Below are positions 54,603-63,862 of a DNA stretch of 64,000 nucleotides, one piece after another. A program made the position numbers and the translations under genes. The first letter of the stretch is position 1, and every line of letters starts with the position of its first letter. The notes beneath the pieces were generated by a model. The model saw nothing but the letters and a program-made list of their open reading frames with translations, was not told where the DNA came from and searched no databases. This DNA is from Methylocystis sp. B8. GTDB lineage: Bacteria > Pseudomonadota > Alphaproteobacteria > Rhizobiales > Beijerinckiaceae. The DNA lies in assembly GCF_005771425.1 (NCBI RefSeq), contig NZ_VBTZ01000002.1:1-64000 (forward strand). The letters are read 5' to 3'.

Positions 54603-55778
54603 ATGAAAGTCGATCTCGGCGCGCTCTCCGTCGTTCTCAATCAGAGCTCGGAAACGCCGGGACCCTTGTCCGGCGCGACCTTCGTGGTCAAGGAGAACAT
54701 CGACGTTGCAGGGCACGTGTCGACGAACGGACACCCGACTTGGGCGAAGACTCACAGCTCCGCCGAGCGCAACGCGCCAGTTGTCGATCGCTTACTTGGT
54801 GCAGGCGCGCGGCTCGTCGGCAAGACGCATATGGACGAGATGGCCTATAGCCTCCTCGGAGCCAATCCGCATTACGGGACGCCGATCAATCCGGCCGCAC
54901 AGGATCGGCATCCCGGCGGCTCGTCATCAGGCTCGGCGGTCGCCGTCGCCGCCGGACAAGTGAATTTCGCCATCGGCACCGACACCGCCGGCTCCTGCCG
55001 CGCGCCGGCCGCCTTTTGCGGGATTTTCGGCTTTCGCGCGTCGCACGGCGCAGTTCCGATGGATGGAATAATCCCGCTTGCGCCATCCTTCGACGCGATC
55101 GGCTGGTTCGCCCGCGACATCGACGTCATGGCGTCAGTCGGCGAGGCCTTGTTGCCGAAAACGAAGAAGAACGCGAAGGTCGAAGAAGCCGTTCTTCTTA
55201 CTGACGCCTTCTCCGGCGTCGAAATGGATTTCGCGTCGGCGGCGGCGCAGCCGATCGACGCCTTAAAGTCGTTCGGCCCCTGGCGCGAAGCGACGCTCGG
55301 CGAGGATTTCTTCAAGACGGCGCTAGGCCATTTCCGCAACATGCAGGCCTTTGAGGCCTGGGCGTCGCATGGCGCTTGGATCACAGCGAACAGCCCGACC
55401 TTCGGCAAGGGCGTCGAGCAACGCTTTGCCTATGCGGCCAAAGTCACCGCAGATCAAAAGAAGGCCGCCGAGGCCTTCCGCGACGAAGCGCGCAAGAAAA
55501 TTGACGCCATCCTTGGCGCAAATGGCTTCATCGTATCGCCGACGACGCCATTCCGGTCGCCGCTGCTCGCCGAAAGCGAAGAGACGCTTGACGCCAAGCG
55601 TTATCAGATGATGCGCCTCTTTCTCATCGCAAGCTTTTTCGGCCTGCCGCAGATCAGCCTCCCGCTGCCGACGACGGAAGCGCCGGTCGCGCTCTCCTTG
55701 ATCGGCCGCCGCGGCTCGGATCGCGCGCTGATCGCCTTCGCGCAGCGGTTCTGCGCACAGATGAAGAAATCGCTTTGA
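54603..55778 (+). CDS. Amidase signature family hydrolase
   Basis: 391 residues from MKVDLGALSVVLNQSSETPG after AAGGATG. The Ser-Ser-Lys triad is visible: Lys in FVVKENIDVAG, the cis-serine in GGSSSGSAVAVAAGQV and the nucleophile in GTDTAGSCRAPA. It is shorter than GatA (about 480) and lacks its C-terminal region, so it is not a tRNA amidotransferase. It hydrolyses some amide; the substrate is unknown. AtzF/indoleacetamide hydrolase-like forms are possible. Confidence 0.82.
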   Translation: MKVDLGALSVVLNQSSETPGPLSGATFVVKENIDVAGHVSTNGHPTWAKTHSSAERNAPVVDRLLGAGARLVGKTHMDEMAYSLLGANPHYGTPINPAAQDRHPGGSSSGSAVAVAAGQVNFAIGTDTAGSCRAPAAFCGIFGFRASHGAVPMDGIIPLAPSFDAIGWFARDIDVMASVGEALLPKTKKNAKVEEAVLLTDAFSGVEMDFASAAAQPIDALKSFGPWREATLGEDFFKTALGHFRNMQAFEAWASHGAWITANSPTFGKGVEQRFAYAAKVTADQKKAAEAFRDEARKKIDAILGANGFIVSPTTPFRSPLLAESEETLDAKRYQMMRLFLIASFFGLPQISLPLPTTEAPVALSLIGRRGSDRALIAFAQRFCAQMKKSL

Positions 55779-55810
55779 GTTTTCCCTGTTGTGGACAGCG
55801 GGTCATCATT

Positions 55811-55897
55811 CCCGGCAGTCCGAAGGACTGACCGGGACTCCAGAGCATATGTCTATTGCAATTCTGGATTCCCGATCACGCTTCGCGCGTCGGGAAT
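55811..55897. repeat. Intergenic double-hairpin repeat
   Basis: CCCGGCAGTCC pairs with GGACTG-CCGGG (55811-55836), and ATTCCCGA pairs with TCGGGAAT (55868-55897). It lies between convergent genes and looks like one of the scattered palindromic repeats of Rhizobiales chromosomes. Confidence 0.5.
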
Positions 55898-55929
55898 GGC
55901 ATGGGGTAGCGCAAGAGATGCGGCTTTAC

Positions 55930-56370
55930 TCACCCGCTCGGCTGCGGACCATGACCGAGCAAATCATTGATGCGCCCGGTCAGCCGCTGGCGCACGTCGC
56001 GATAGGCGTCGAGAATGGCTTCGCGCGAGCCTTGGACAGCTGTGGCGTCGGGCGTCGGCCAATAGACGACATCAACGGCCATCGCGCGCGTGAATTCCAG
56101 CGCCCTGTGATGGGCTTCAGGCGACAGCGTCACGATCAGATCGAAGTTTGAATCTTCGAGATCTTCGAAAGTGTGCGGCTTGTGCCCAGAAATGTCGACG
56201 CCGATTTCGTCCATAGCCGCTATCGCGAATGGATCGGGCGCGCCGCGCTTCAGTCCGGCCGAAGCAAAATAAATTTCGCGGCCGAAATAGTGCCGCGCGA
56301 TCGCCTCGGCCATTGGCGATCGGACAGTATTCAGCGTGCAGGCGAAGAGTATCGACTGTGGTCGCGCCAC
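55930..56370 (-). CDS. Low-molecular-weight protein-tyrosine-phosphatase-like protein
   Basis: 146 residues from a GTG. The P-loop CTLNTVRSPMAEA has the CX5R pattern and VVYWPTPD the general-acid aspartate. It may be a phosphatase or an ArsC relative, but lacks the extra ArsC cysteines, so an arsenate role is not supported. In Rhizobiales this gene follows hisD and UPF0262 and precedes infA; infA is missing here. Confidence 0.8.
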   Translation of the reverse strand: MARPQSILFACTLNTVRSPMAEAIARHYFGREIYFASAGLKRGAPDPFAIAAMDEIGVDISGHKPHTFEDLEDSNFDLIVTLSPEAHHRALEFTRAMAVDVVYWPTPDATAVQGSREAILDAYRDVRQRLTGRINDLLGHGPQPSG

Positions 56371-56385
56371 GTTGCTAACGCGTCT

Positions 56386-57810
56386 TCATAGCTGGCTTGA
56401 CGCCGATTGCCGGTCCCGTTCAATGAACGCCGCAATCTTTTTCGTCTGTTCAGTGAAGAGTTGCAGCTCGCTGATGTCGAGTGGTTCGCTCAGGCGCTGC
56501 ATCAGCAGCAGATCGCGGCCCTCCGAGAAAGCCGGCGCCAGACCACAAAAGAAAAATCCCAGCCTGCGCGCGCTATCAACGAGGAGCGGCAAGCCAGGAT
56601 CTTCGAGATGCGCTGAAAGCTGCACTGTTCGCGCGCCGAGCGCTTCGACGTCGCTCATTGCCTGCGCAAGCTCCACGGCGGCATTTGATCCGGTCCTCTC
56701 AAAACGAATCCTGCCATAGCCTCCAGCGTTGACGGCGATGCTCGTCATCGACCGCGTCTCTGTCGGCGTCCTGCCGCCGCTCGTTGAAACGCTGACGCCG
56801 AGGCTGTCATATGTTGACGAAATGACATCGCGATATTCATTCGGCGCCACGATCTCGTATGTTCGCGCAGATTTCAGGAATTTGAACGTCAGGAGGAAAC
56901 TCTGGCGCTGTCCGGCCGTCGGCACGGGCAAATCTTTAGAATGCAGCGTCTCAGGCGCCGCGCCGAGTAGGATGGCGCAGGTCGGCATGCCGGCGCGCTC
57001 GTCGTTACGTTGCGAAAATGTGTGAGTGGTGACAGGCTCGGCGTAGATTCCGACGAGGCCGAGTTTGACGGCCTCGTCGGTCAGCCGCTCGGTCATGCGC
57101 TCCAGAAGATGACGTCCGCGGTAAGACGGCAGCACGACCGCTTCGCCACGTTCGGCGATCATGGCCCCCGGGTCGCGTTCAAGCGCGACATGTCCGATGA
57201 CTTCGCCGCGCGCATCGCGGCTCACCATCGGAATTAATTCTCCGTTCTCGACTTTCCGCCAATAGCGGTGCGGCGAGAAGACTTCCCGGTGAACGTAATT
57301 ATGTCCATAGACGGCGAGGAAGCAGCGCGCGATCGCCGCAGAATCGCTCTGCTGAGGCGCGTCGATCTGCACGGACTCTGTCGGCGCAGCCTCTTCAGCG
57401 ACCGCTCTTTCAACTCCGGTCGATTCGCGAGAAGGCTCAAGAGCGCGATGGAGCGTGACCTCCCAGCCATCGACGCCGCGCTCGCGATAGGACAGACCGG
57501 CGCCCCGTAGCAGATGCGCGCCAAGCGAAGGAAGAATGGCGGAAAATCGGGAATGGCCGTTCAGCAGAATTTTCGCGCGCACTTCGCCTTTGGGCGACGA
57601 GAGAAGTACCGTGGCGTGTTCGGGCGCCGCGTCCGACTGGCAGAGAACTCGCCAAATTTGCTCGGCGTCGCTAGCGATCAGGCTCGCAATCGCTGCAGGA
57701 ACCTTTTCGACAAGCGACGCTTCGCGCACGAAGGCGCGCAGTAGTTCGCCGCTGTCCGCTTCCGTCGACAGCCGCAGTTCGGCGAAGTGATCCGTATTGC
57801 CTTTGCCCAT
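56386..57810 (-). CDS. Two-part protein with C-terminal GNAT-like acetyltransferase region
   Basis: About 474 residues from MGKGNTDHFAELRL (a start at 57858 is also open). The first 130 residues are like an anti-sigma-type ATP-binding fold (FVREASLVEKVPAAIASLI; LGAHLLRGAGLSYRERGVDG), without clear catalytic residues. From about 160 the sequence reads FLAVYGHNYVHREVFSPHRY, GEVIGHVALERDPGAM and VVLPSYRGRHLLERMTERL, which fits a GNAT acetyltransferase core with its CoA loop. It interrupts the normal UPF0262-phosphatase order of this operon. Substrate unknown. Confidence 0.55.
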   Translation of the reverse strand: MGKGNTDHFAELRLSTEADSGELLRAFVREASLVEKVPAAIASLIASDAEQIWRVLCQSDAAPEHATVLLSSPKGEVRAKILLNGHSRFSAILPSLGAHLLRGAGLSYRERGVDGWEVTLHRALEPSRESTGVERAVAEEAAPTESVQIDAPQQSDSAAIARCFLAVYGHNYVHREVFSPHRYWRKVENGELIPMVSRDARGEVIGHVALERDPGAMIAERGEAVVLPSYRGRHLLERMTERLTDEAVKLGLVGIYAEPVTTHTFSQRNDERAGMPTCAILLGAAPETLHSKDLPVPTAGQRQSFLLTFKFLKSARTYEIVAPNEYRDVISSTYDSLGVSVSTSGGRTPTETRSMTSIAVNAGGYGRIRFERTGSNAAVELAQAMSDVEALGARTVQLSAHLEDPGLPLLVDSARRLGFFFCGLAPAFSEGRDLLLMQRLSEPLDISELQLFTEQTKKIAAFIERDRQSASSQL

Positions 57811-57894
57811 GCGACGAATCCCATAATGACAAATGCGACGTGACTCAGCGCCACGCAACGCGGCGCTTCATCATTGCCGCGCTAAGCATTGCGT

Positions 57895-58374
57895 TCAGCC
57901 TTTCCAATGCAGCGCCGTGATCAACGTGAAGAGGCGGCGCGCCGTGTCCTGATCCGTGTCGACTTTTCCTTTCAGGCGTTCAAGGAGAAGCTGCGCGCCT
58001 TCGTTGTGAAGACCGCGACGGCCCATGTCGATCGCTTCGATTCTGCTCGGCGTCGCGTGACGGATGGCCGCGTAATAGCTTTCGCAGATCATGAAATAGT
58101 CTTTGAGAATGCGTCTGAAAGGCGTCAGCGAGAGAATATGCGTGACGAGACAGACGCCCTCAGGATCGCAGATCTTAAAGACGAGCTTGGCGTCGACGAG
58201 CGAAATCAGCAGTGCATATGGTCCGCCATCGTGACCGACAAGCGAAAAGCTGTTTTCCTCGATAAGATCGTAAATCGCAATCGCGCGCTCATGCTCCTGA
58301 TCGGCCGAACCGCGTCCGATCGAATTTTCATCGAGCGTGACGGAGATTAGCCGCTTCGACTCGTTTGAGTCCAC
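57895..58374 (-). CDS. UPF0262 family protein
   Basis: 159 residues from a GTG three bases after his[21 protein letters not shown], then [16 protein letters not shown] and [20 protein letters not shown], match UPF0262, a family nearly limited to Alphaproteobacteria and almost always downstream of hisD. No function is established. Translational coupling with hisD is likely. Confidence 0.85.
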   Translation of the reverse strand: MDSNESKRLISVTLDENSIGRGSADQEHERAIAIYDLIEENSFSLVGHDGGPYALLISLVDAKLVFKICDPEGVCLVTHILSLTPFRRILKDYFMICESYYAAIRHATPSRIEAIDMGRRGLHNEGAQLLLERLKGKVDTDQDTARRLFTLITALHWKG

Positions 58375-58377
58375 GCC

Positions 58378-59679
58378 TCACGCCCCGAGCTGATTGAGGC
58401 GGATCGACACCGAGCGCGCATGAGCCTGCAAACCTTCGGCGTCCCCGAGCGTCACGGCGGCGGCGCCGATGGCGCGCAGCGAATCTGCGTCGCATTTTAA
58501 AATCGACGTGCGCTTGACGAAATCGAGCACGCTTAAGCCCGACGAGAAGCGCGCCGAACGCGCCGTCGGCAGCACATGGTTCGAGCCGCCGACATAATCG
58601 CCAACAGCTTCCGGCGTGTAGGCGCCGATAAAGATCGCGCCGGCGTTCGAAACGCGCGCGGCAAGGCCCTCAGCGTCCTCGCTTATGATTTCGAGATGTT
58701 CGGCGGCGATGCGATTCGCGAGCGGAACGGCGTCGGAGAGCGACTTCACGACGATCGTCGCGCCATAGTCGCGCCAAGAGGCGCCAGCGATCTCTTTGCG
58801 CGAAAGCGTCGAGAGATGGCGTTCGACGGCGGCGACCACCGCATCGGCGAGCGCCGAATCGTCGGTGATGAGGATCGACTGGGCGGATTCATCATGCTCA
58901 GCCTGCGCGAGCAGATCGGCGGCGATCCAGTCGGGGTTTGCGGTCGCGTCGGCGAGGACCAGAACTTCGGAGGGTCCGGCGATCATGTCGATGCCGACCT
59001 GTCCGAAGACGCGGCGCTTCGCCGCCGCCACCCAGGCATTTCCCGGCCCAACGATCTTGGCGACAGGCGCAATCGTCTTCGTGCCATAGGCGAGCGCCGC
59101 CACCGCCTGCGCGCCGCCGACACGGTAGATTTCGTCGATGCCGGAGCGTTTGGCGGCGGCAAGCACCAGCGGCTCCACATGTCCGCCGGGCGTCGGAACC
59201 ACCATGACGATGCGCTTCACGCCGGCGACCTTCGCCGGCACGACATTCATCAGCACTGAAGAGGGATAGGCGGCGGTGCCGCCGGGCACATAGAGCCCCA
59301 CCGAATCGAGCGGCGTCCAGCGCCAGCCGAGTTCGACGCCGGCGGCGTCGCGAAAGCGCAAATCCTGCGGCCTCTGCCGTTCGTGAAAGGCGGTGATGCG
59401 CTCGAGCGCGAGATCGAGCGCCGCAAGCTGCTCGGCCGAACATTTGGCTTCCGCCGCGGCGACCTCCTCGCGCGAGACGGCGATGCCGGTTTCCTCAAGA
59501 TCGATGCGGTCGAAGCGTTTGGAATAATCGACAAGGGCCGCATCCCCGCGGGCGACGACGTCCTCGATGATGCCGCGAACGGTCGCATCGACGTCCTGCG
59601 ACGTCTCCCGCTTCATAGCGAGCAATGACGCGAAACGCTTTTCAAAATCGGGCGCCGCGGCGTCCAAACGCAGGGTCAT
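58378..59679 (-). CDS. hisD: Histidinol dehydrogenase
   Basis: 433 residues. Catalyses the last two oxidations of histidine synthesis with NAD and zinc. GLYVPGGTAAYPSSVLMNV, the cofactor/substrate segment IAGPSEVLVLADATANPDW, zinc ligands in QAEHDESAQ, and the catalytic AAEHLEI and YVGGSNHVLPT are intact. It lies 27 bases after the DUF2948 gene and three before UPF0262. Other his genes are not in view. Confidence 0.96.
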   Translation of the reverse strand: MTLRLDAAAPDFEKRFASLLAMKRETSQDVDATVRGIIEDVVARGDAALVDYSKRFDRIDLEETGIAVSREEVAAAEAKCSAEQLAALDLALERITAFHERQRPQDLRFRDAAGVELGWRWTPLDSVGLYVPGGTAAYPSSVLMNVVPAKVAGVKRIVMVVPTPGGHVEPLVLAAAKRSGIDEIYRVGGAQAVAALAYGTKTIAPVAKIVGPGNAWVAAAKRRVFGQVGIDMIAGPSEVLVLADATANPDWIAADLLAQAEHDESAQSILITDDSALADAVVAAVERHLSTLSRKEIAGASWRDYGATIVVKSLSDAVPLANRIAAEHLEIISEDAEGLAARVSNAGAIFIGAYTPEAVGDYVGGSNHVLPTARSARFSSGLSVLDFVKRTSILKCDADSLRAIGAAAVTLGDAEGLQAHARSVSIRLNQLGA

Positions 59680-59706
59680 GATCCTCTCCAGCCGGAAGTC
59701 CGGCTG

Positions 59707-60198
59707 TCATGGCCCTCGGCGAGCGTCCTCGTCAAGTTCGCCGCTGAAATCATGGATCGGCCGGGCGGCGACCTTCCAACGCGGGCCCATGTCGCAAAGT
59801 TGCGCCTCGACACATTCAACCTCCAGCGCGATCGACGCGCCGCCGGCGAAATAGAGCCGGATGACGCCCGACGGCGGTTCCGCGTCGGGTTCGAAAGTGA
59901 CTGCGAGCAGTTCGAGGATGGCGTCCGGCTGGTCGCGGGCGACGCGCTGGCAGCGTACGCGCTGAACGCCCTCGAAATGGAGGCCGCAGCGGCAGCGCTC
60001 CAGACGTCCGTCAAGCTCGGCGGCCCAGTCGAAACGCGATCCGACCATGGCGAAACGGCGCTTGTCGGGAATAAAGGCGATGTCGCCGACGCGCACCAGA
60101 GCGTCCTGCAGATGCGCCGACAGGAGCGAAAGGTCCTCGCTGTCGAGCGCATGCAGGCGCAAGGCGGGCGCGCTACAAGGCCGGCTGGGTGGCTCCAT
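59707..60198 (-). CDS. DUF2948 family protein
   Basis: 163 residues. Start MEPPSRPCSAPALRLHALD has a perfect ribosome site (GGAGGAGAGGAT). LSAHLQDALVRVGDIAFI and FAMVGSRFDWA fit the DUF2948 family, which precedes hisD in many Alphaproteobacteria. Function unknown. First gene of the hisD operon here. Confidence 0.8.
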   Translation of the reverse strand: MEPPSRPCSAPALRLHALDSEDLSLLSAHLQDALVRVGDIAFIPDKRRFAMVGSRFDWAAELDGRLERCRCGLHFEGVQRVRCQRVARDQPDAILELLAVTFEPDAEPPSGVIRLYFAGGASIALEVECVEAQLCDMGPRWKVAARPIHDFSGELDEDARRGP

Positions 60199-60305
60199 AT
60201 CCTCTCCTCCTTCGCCCGATATGGCGAAGGGCGCCGGGGGACGCAACCCTATGTGCGGCGGCAGCGGCAATGTGGCCAGCGACCGTTCTATCTCCTGACC
60301 GCAGC

Positions 60306-60350
60306 CCTCGTCCTTCGAGACGCCGCTTTCAGCGGCTCCTCAGGATGAGG
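60306..60350. repeat. Palindromic intergenic repeat (CCTCGTCC...GGATGAGG)
   Basis: CCTCGTCCTTCGAGACGCCGC pairs imperfectly with GCGGCTCCTCAGGATGAGG around TTTCA, in shorter form CCTCGTCC/GGATGAGG. I know this type as a widely scattered palindrome in Rhizobiales genomes. It lies between the DUF2948 gene and purA. Confidence 0.65.
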
Positions 60351-60459
60351 ACTGCTTGAGGGGGCAAAAGCTTCGTTGCGAATACAGGGCAGCCCAGCAA
60401 ACAAAGGCCTTCACCCTGAAAAGCGCGCGCAGCGCGCGTCTCGCACCGAGTGAACTGCC

Positions 60460-61752
60460 TCAATCCTGAAACGGATTATGCACGAGGATCGTGTCAGCGC
60501 GTTCGGGGCTCGTCGAGAGCAACGCCACGGGCGCCTCGATCAGCTCCTCGACGCGGCGGACATATTTGATCGCCTGCGCCGGCAGATGCGCCCAAGAACG
60601 CGCGCCGCTCGTCGATTCCTTCCAGCCAGGAAAGCTCTCATAGACAGGCTGCACCCGCGACTGCGCCGCCTGCGAAGCCGGCAGCCGCTCGATGCGCTTA
60701 TCGTCGAGCGTGTAATGCGTGCAGATTTTGATTTCGTCGAAACCATCGAGAATATCGAGCTTCGTCAGCGCGACGCCATTGATGCCAGACGTCTTCACCG
60801 CCTGACGCGTCAGCACCGCGTCGAACCAGCCGCAACGGCGCCGCCGTCCGGTGTTGGTGCCGAACTCGCGACCGCGGTCGCCGATCAATTGGCCGATCTC
60901 GTCATGAAGCTCGGTAGGGAACGGGCCGCCGCCGACGCGCGTCGTATAAGCCTTGGCGATGCCGAGCACATAGCCGATGGCGCCGGGGCCGAGCCCGGAG
61001 CCGCTCGCCGCCGACGCCGCGACGGTGTTCGACGACGTCACGTAAGGATAGGTGCCGTGATCGACATCAAGCAGCACGCCTTGTGCGCCCTCGAAGAGGA
61101 TGCGCTTGCCGGCGCGGCGATTGTCTTCGAGCAGCTCCCACACCGCGTCCATGAACGGCAGGATACGCGGGGCGACGGATAGCAGCTCCTCGCGCAAGAA
61201 GCTGGCGTTGACTTCGGGCAGGCCAAGGCCGCGCCGCAGCGGATTGTGATGGGCGAGCACGCGCACAATCTTATCGTCGAGCCGATCAGGCTCGGCGAGG
61301 TCCATAAGCCGAATTGAGCGGCGGCCGACCTTGTCCTCATAGGCTGGGCCGATGCCACGCTTGGTCGTGCCGATCTTGGCGCCGGCGCCCGCCTCCTCGC
61401 GATGCGCGTCGAGTTCGCGATGCAGCGAAAGGATCAGCGGGGCGTTTTCCGCGATCTTGAGATTCATCGGCGAAATCTCGACGCCCTGCTCCCGCAGACG
61501 GTCGATCTCGCCGACGAGAAAATGCGGGTCGACGACGACGCCATTGCCGATGACAGAGAGCTTGCCCGGCCGCACGATGCCGGAAGGCAGCAACGCGAGC
61601 TTATAGGTCACGCCGTCGATAACGAGCGTGTGCCCAGCGTTATGTCCGCCCTGAAAGCGCACGACGACATCGGCCTCAAGCGACAGCCAGTCGACGATTT
61701 TGCCCTTGCCCTCGTCGCCCCATTGGGCGCCGACCACCGCCACATTCGCCAT
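60460..61752 (-). CDS. purA: Adenylosuccinate synthetase
   Basis: 430 residues. Joins IMP and aspartate with GTP, the first step to [21 protein letters not shown] (GTP loop with catalytic Asp), [10 protein letters not shown] (catalytic His), [36 protein letters not shown] split here as [14 protein letters not shown], and [12 protein letters not shown] are all present. It has a leader with two mutually exclusive hairpins just before the start. purM and purN are elsewhere in the window, 40 kb away. Confidence 0.96.
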   Translation of the reverse strand: MANVAVVGAQWGDEGKGKIVDWLSLEADVVVRFQGGHNAGHTLVIDGVTYKLALLPSGIVRPGKLSVIGNGVVVDPHFLVGEIDRLREQGVEISPMNLKIAENAPLILSLHRELDAHREEAGAGAKIGTTKRGIGPAYEDKVGRRSIRLMDLAEPDRLDDKIVRVLAHHNPLRRGLGLPEVNASFLREELLSVAPRILPFMDAVWELLEDNRRAGKRILFEGAQGVLLDVDHGTYPYVTSSNTVAASAASGSGLGPGAIGYVLGIAKAYTTRVGGGPFPTELHDEIGQLIGDRGREFGTNTGRRRRCGWFDAVLTRQAVKTSGINGVALTKLDILDGFDEIKICTHYTLDDKRIERLPASQAAQSRVQPVYESFPGWKESTSGARSWAHLPAQAIKYVRRVEELIEAPVALLSTSPERADTILVHNPFQD

Positions 61753-61775
61753 GGCCGAATCTCGATCTCCAAACA

Positions 61776-61813
61776 GAAAAAGCCCCGCGCGGTAACGCAG
61801 GGCTCGTTACCGC
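61776..61813 (-). promoter_or_regulatory. Attenuator-like leader of purA
   Basis: Reading toward purA, GCGGTAACG (61813-61805) can pair perfectly with CGTTACCGC (61797-61789). Alternatively AGCCCTGCG (61804-61796) pairs with the downstream GCGC-GGGCT arm, giving a nine-pair stem followed at once by TTTTTC, an intrinsic terminator. The two stems share bases, so only one can form. This is the arrangement of transcription attenuators. The U-run ends about 24 bases before the purA ATG. The signal sensed is unknown. Confidence 0.55.
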
Positions 61814-61923
61814 CAGGGTTTAGCGCATGAGGCCGGGACGGTAAAGGCCCGGCCAGCGGCCGCGGCAAACAGGAACTTCAAGCCGACTTAGCAGTTGGAA
61901 AACAGCAAGGGGAGGTTGGATCA

Positions 61924-62397
61924 ATGCCGACTACGGCCGCTCGCGTTCCACAAAATAGGGATGAGGACATCAACCGCGCCATCCGCAAGGAAGCTCAGGC
62001 GCGGCTTGCCCATTTCGCCAAGCATCCCGAGAAAATCGACGATCGCCTGGATGAGCTTGACCGCGAATGGGACATCGAGCGGGCGCTCGAAGCCAACGCC
62101 TCCTCTGTGGCGCTCGTCGGTCTTACGCTCGGCCTCACCGCGGATCGCCGCTGGCTGGCGTTGCCGGTATTGGTGAGCGGCTTCCTTCTACAGCACGCCA
62201 TACAGGGCTGGTGTCCGCCTCTTCCGCTCTTGCGCCGATTGGGATTCCGAACCGCGGAAGAAATCGGCCAGGAGCGCAATGCGCTCAAGGCGCTGCGCGG
62301 CGATTTCGACAAGGTGAAAAAGGCCGGCAACAGAGTGCACGAAGCGGCCCGCGCGGCTGGCCTCGGCTGCGATACGCACGGGCGCACGGCGCATTAG
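61924..62397 (+). CDS. DUF2892-like membrane protein
   Basis: 157 residues, GGAGG before ATG. A charged N-terminal helix (EDINRAIRKEAQARLAHFAK; DDRLDELDREWDIERALEAN) precedes two hydrophobic segments with GLTLGLTADRRWLALPVLVSGF and the conserved QGWCPPLPLLRRLGFRTAEEI. That CPP-LP-LRR-G-RT wording is typical of the DUF2892 (YgaP-like) membrane module. Function unknown; in rhodanese proteins this module anchors sulfur-transfer domains, but none is present here. Confidence 0.75.
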   Translation: MPTTAARVPQNRDEDINRAIRKEAQARLAHFAKHPEKIDDRLDELDREWDIERALEANASSVALVGLTLGLTADRRWLALPVLVSGFLLQHAIQGWCPPLPLLRRLGFRTAEEIGQERNALKALRGDFDKVKKAGNRVHEAARAAGLGCDTHGRTAH

Positions 62398-62468
62398 AAT
62401 TTATCCCCACTCTGCCAGACAAGAATATTATCCGTCTGCGCCGTCGCTTACATGCGCACGGCAATCGC

Positions 62469-62948
62469 TCAGGCCTTGTGGTAAGGATGGCCAGACAAGA
62501 TCGTCATCGCGCGGTAAATCTGCTCAGCGGCGAGAATGCGCGCCAGCTGATGCGGCAATGTCATTGCGCCGAATGAGAAGATCGCGGTCGCTCGCGCGCG
62601 TACGCTTTCATCGAGGCCTTCGGCGCCGCCGATTGCAAACCGGAGCGCCTTGCAGCCCTTGTCGCGTTCGGAGGCGATGAATTGCGCAAAGGCGACGCTC
62701 GTCGCCGCCCTGCCCCGCTCGTCAAAAGCCGCAAGACGCGAGTCGGCCGGCAGCGCCGCGAGCAGTTCCGCGCCTTCGCGCGACGCGCGCTCAGCCGCGG
62801 AAGCGGCTTTGCTCTCGTCAATCTCCTTGAGCTCCAAGCCTTCGAGGCCCAGCCGTTGGAAGGCGCCGATACGCTCGGCGTAGCGCGCGTAAAGCTCTCG
62901 CTCAGGGCCGGCTTTGAGCCGGCCGACGCAAATCAGTCCGAGTTTCAT
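62469..62948 (-). CDS. rlmH: 23S rRNA pseudouridine1915 N3-methyltransferase
   Basis: 159 residues. SPOUT-class methyltransferase acting on the 70S ribosome at helix 69. MKLGLICVGRLKAGPERELY, FAIGGAEGLDESV and the knot region FSFGAMTLPHQLARILAAEQ, then YRAMTILSGHPYHKA, are the family signature. It follows rsfS, the usual pairing in bacteria. Confidence 0.95.
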   Translation of the reverse strand: MKLGLICVGRLKAGPERELYARYAERIGAFQRLGLEGLELKEIDESKAASAAERASREGAELLAALPADSRLAAFDERGRAATSVAFAQFIASERDKGCKALRFAIGGAEGLDESVRARATAIFSFGAMTLPHQLARILAAEQIYRAMTILSGHPYHKA

Positions 62949-63009
62949 CCAGCGCCAGTCGAAACAGAACCGAGACAAGCGATCCAAAAGGAACGCCCGT
63001 CAGTTCCCG

Positions 63010-63438
63010 TCAGACCAAGCGAATTTCCACCGGACGGTCGCCGCCCCACATCTTTTCGAGATTGTAGAACTGGCGCACCTCGGGACGGAAAATATGGACG
63101 ATGACGTCGCCGGCGTCGATCAGCACCCAGTCGCACTGGGACAGGCCTTCGACACGCGGCGCAATGACGCCCGCGGCCTTCAGGGCCTTGATCGCTTTGT
63201 CGGCGATGGCGCCGACATGCACGGTCGAACGGCCCGTCGCGATGATCATGTCATCGGCGAGAGCAGTTTTTCCGCGCAGATCGATGGAGACGATGTCCTC
63301 GGCCTTCGTTTCGTCCAGGCTGGCGAGAACCTTTTGCACGATTGAACCGGTCAGGGGCGCGCCTGCGCCAATTTCCGGCCGGAGCGGACTAAGTCCCGCC
63401 CCCGGATGAACACCTGTCGACAGCGTTGCAACCCTCAT
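63010..63438 (-). CDS. rsfS: Ribosomal silencing factor RsfS
   Basis: 142 residues from MRVATLSTGVHPGAG; the family core begins at SIVQKVLASLDETKAEDIVS, and a start further upstream (63534) is open. Binds ribosomal protein uL14 and blocks subunit joining in starved cells. DLRGKTALADDMIIATGRS, then CDWVLIDAGDVIVHIFRPEVR and FYNLEKMW are diagnostic (each abbreviated). The usual nadD upstream neighbour is absent. Confidence 0.92.
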   Translation of the reverse strand: MRVATLSTGVHPGAGLSPLRPEIGAGAPLTGSIVQKVLASLDETKAEDIVSIDLRGKTALADDMIIATGRSTVHVGAIADKAIKALKAAGVIAPRVEGLSQCDWVLIDAGDVIVHIFRPEVRQFYNLEKMWGGDRPVEIRLV

Positions 63439-63862
63439 GCTTCGCGGCCCAAAGCCCGCGAGAGAGCCGGCCGCCACGCAAGGATGGGGCTCTTCGCAAA
63501 AAATTGCAATAGAAACTACAGTGTTGCCGACCATGGCTTAAGAAAAAAACCCGGCTCGGGCGCCGGGTTTTGGAAGGCGGTTCGGGCTAATCGAGAGGCG
63601 GGAGGAACCTCAAAGCCGGAACATGCAAAGCATAATCGATTTGCGCCGAAAGCGTAGGACGAAATTGTCGAGGTTCGTTCGGGCGCGACGAAAAAGCGGG
63701 GAAAAGCTGCTAAATCGAGCCCCCGAGACCCTAGGAGAGACGCAAGATCCGGCCAAATTAACAAAGCCTTGCGACACGACTCATCCCGCTAGTTGTGAAA
63801 TTGCAACACAAGTCAAGTTTGTTGCTGAAGCGCTGCTTTTCACTCGCTACATTGTGGCGAAA
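63439..63862. other. Leader region of rsfS with internal terminator
   Basis: About 420 bases between rsfS and the quinone oxidoreductase gene, both leftward. Apart from the terminator at 63543-63571, nothing gene-like is visible; the AT-rich part near 63770-63860 may hold a promoter. Confidence 0.4.
63543..63571 (-). terminator. Rho-independent terminator upstream of rsfS
   Basis: AAACCCGGC and GCCGGGTTT pair around TCGGGC; on the minus strand the stem is followed by seven Us. It lies some 300 bases after the quinone oxidoreductase stop and just before the furthest possible rsfS start. Confidence 0.75.

Noticed and set aside
55930-56370. Second arsenate reductase
   Set aside because: It has the CX5R loop but lacks the two further cysteines of the arsC at 23621-24148, and its neighbours are hisD-operon genes, so a phosphatase is more likely.
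60460-61752. Plus-strand frames inside purA
   Set aside because: Antisense shadows of a complete, well-conserved enzyme gene.
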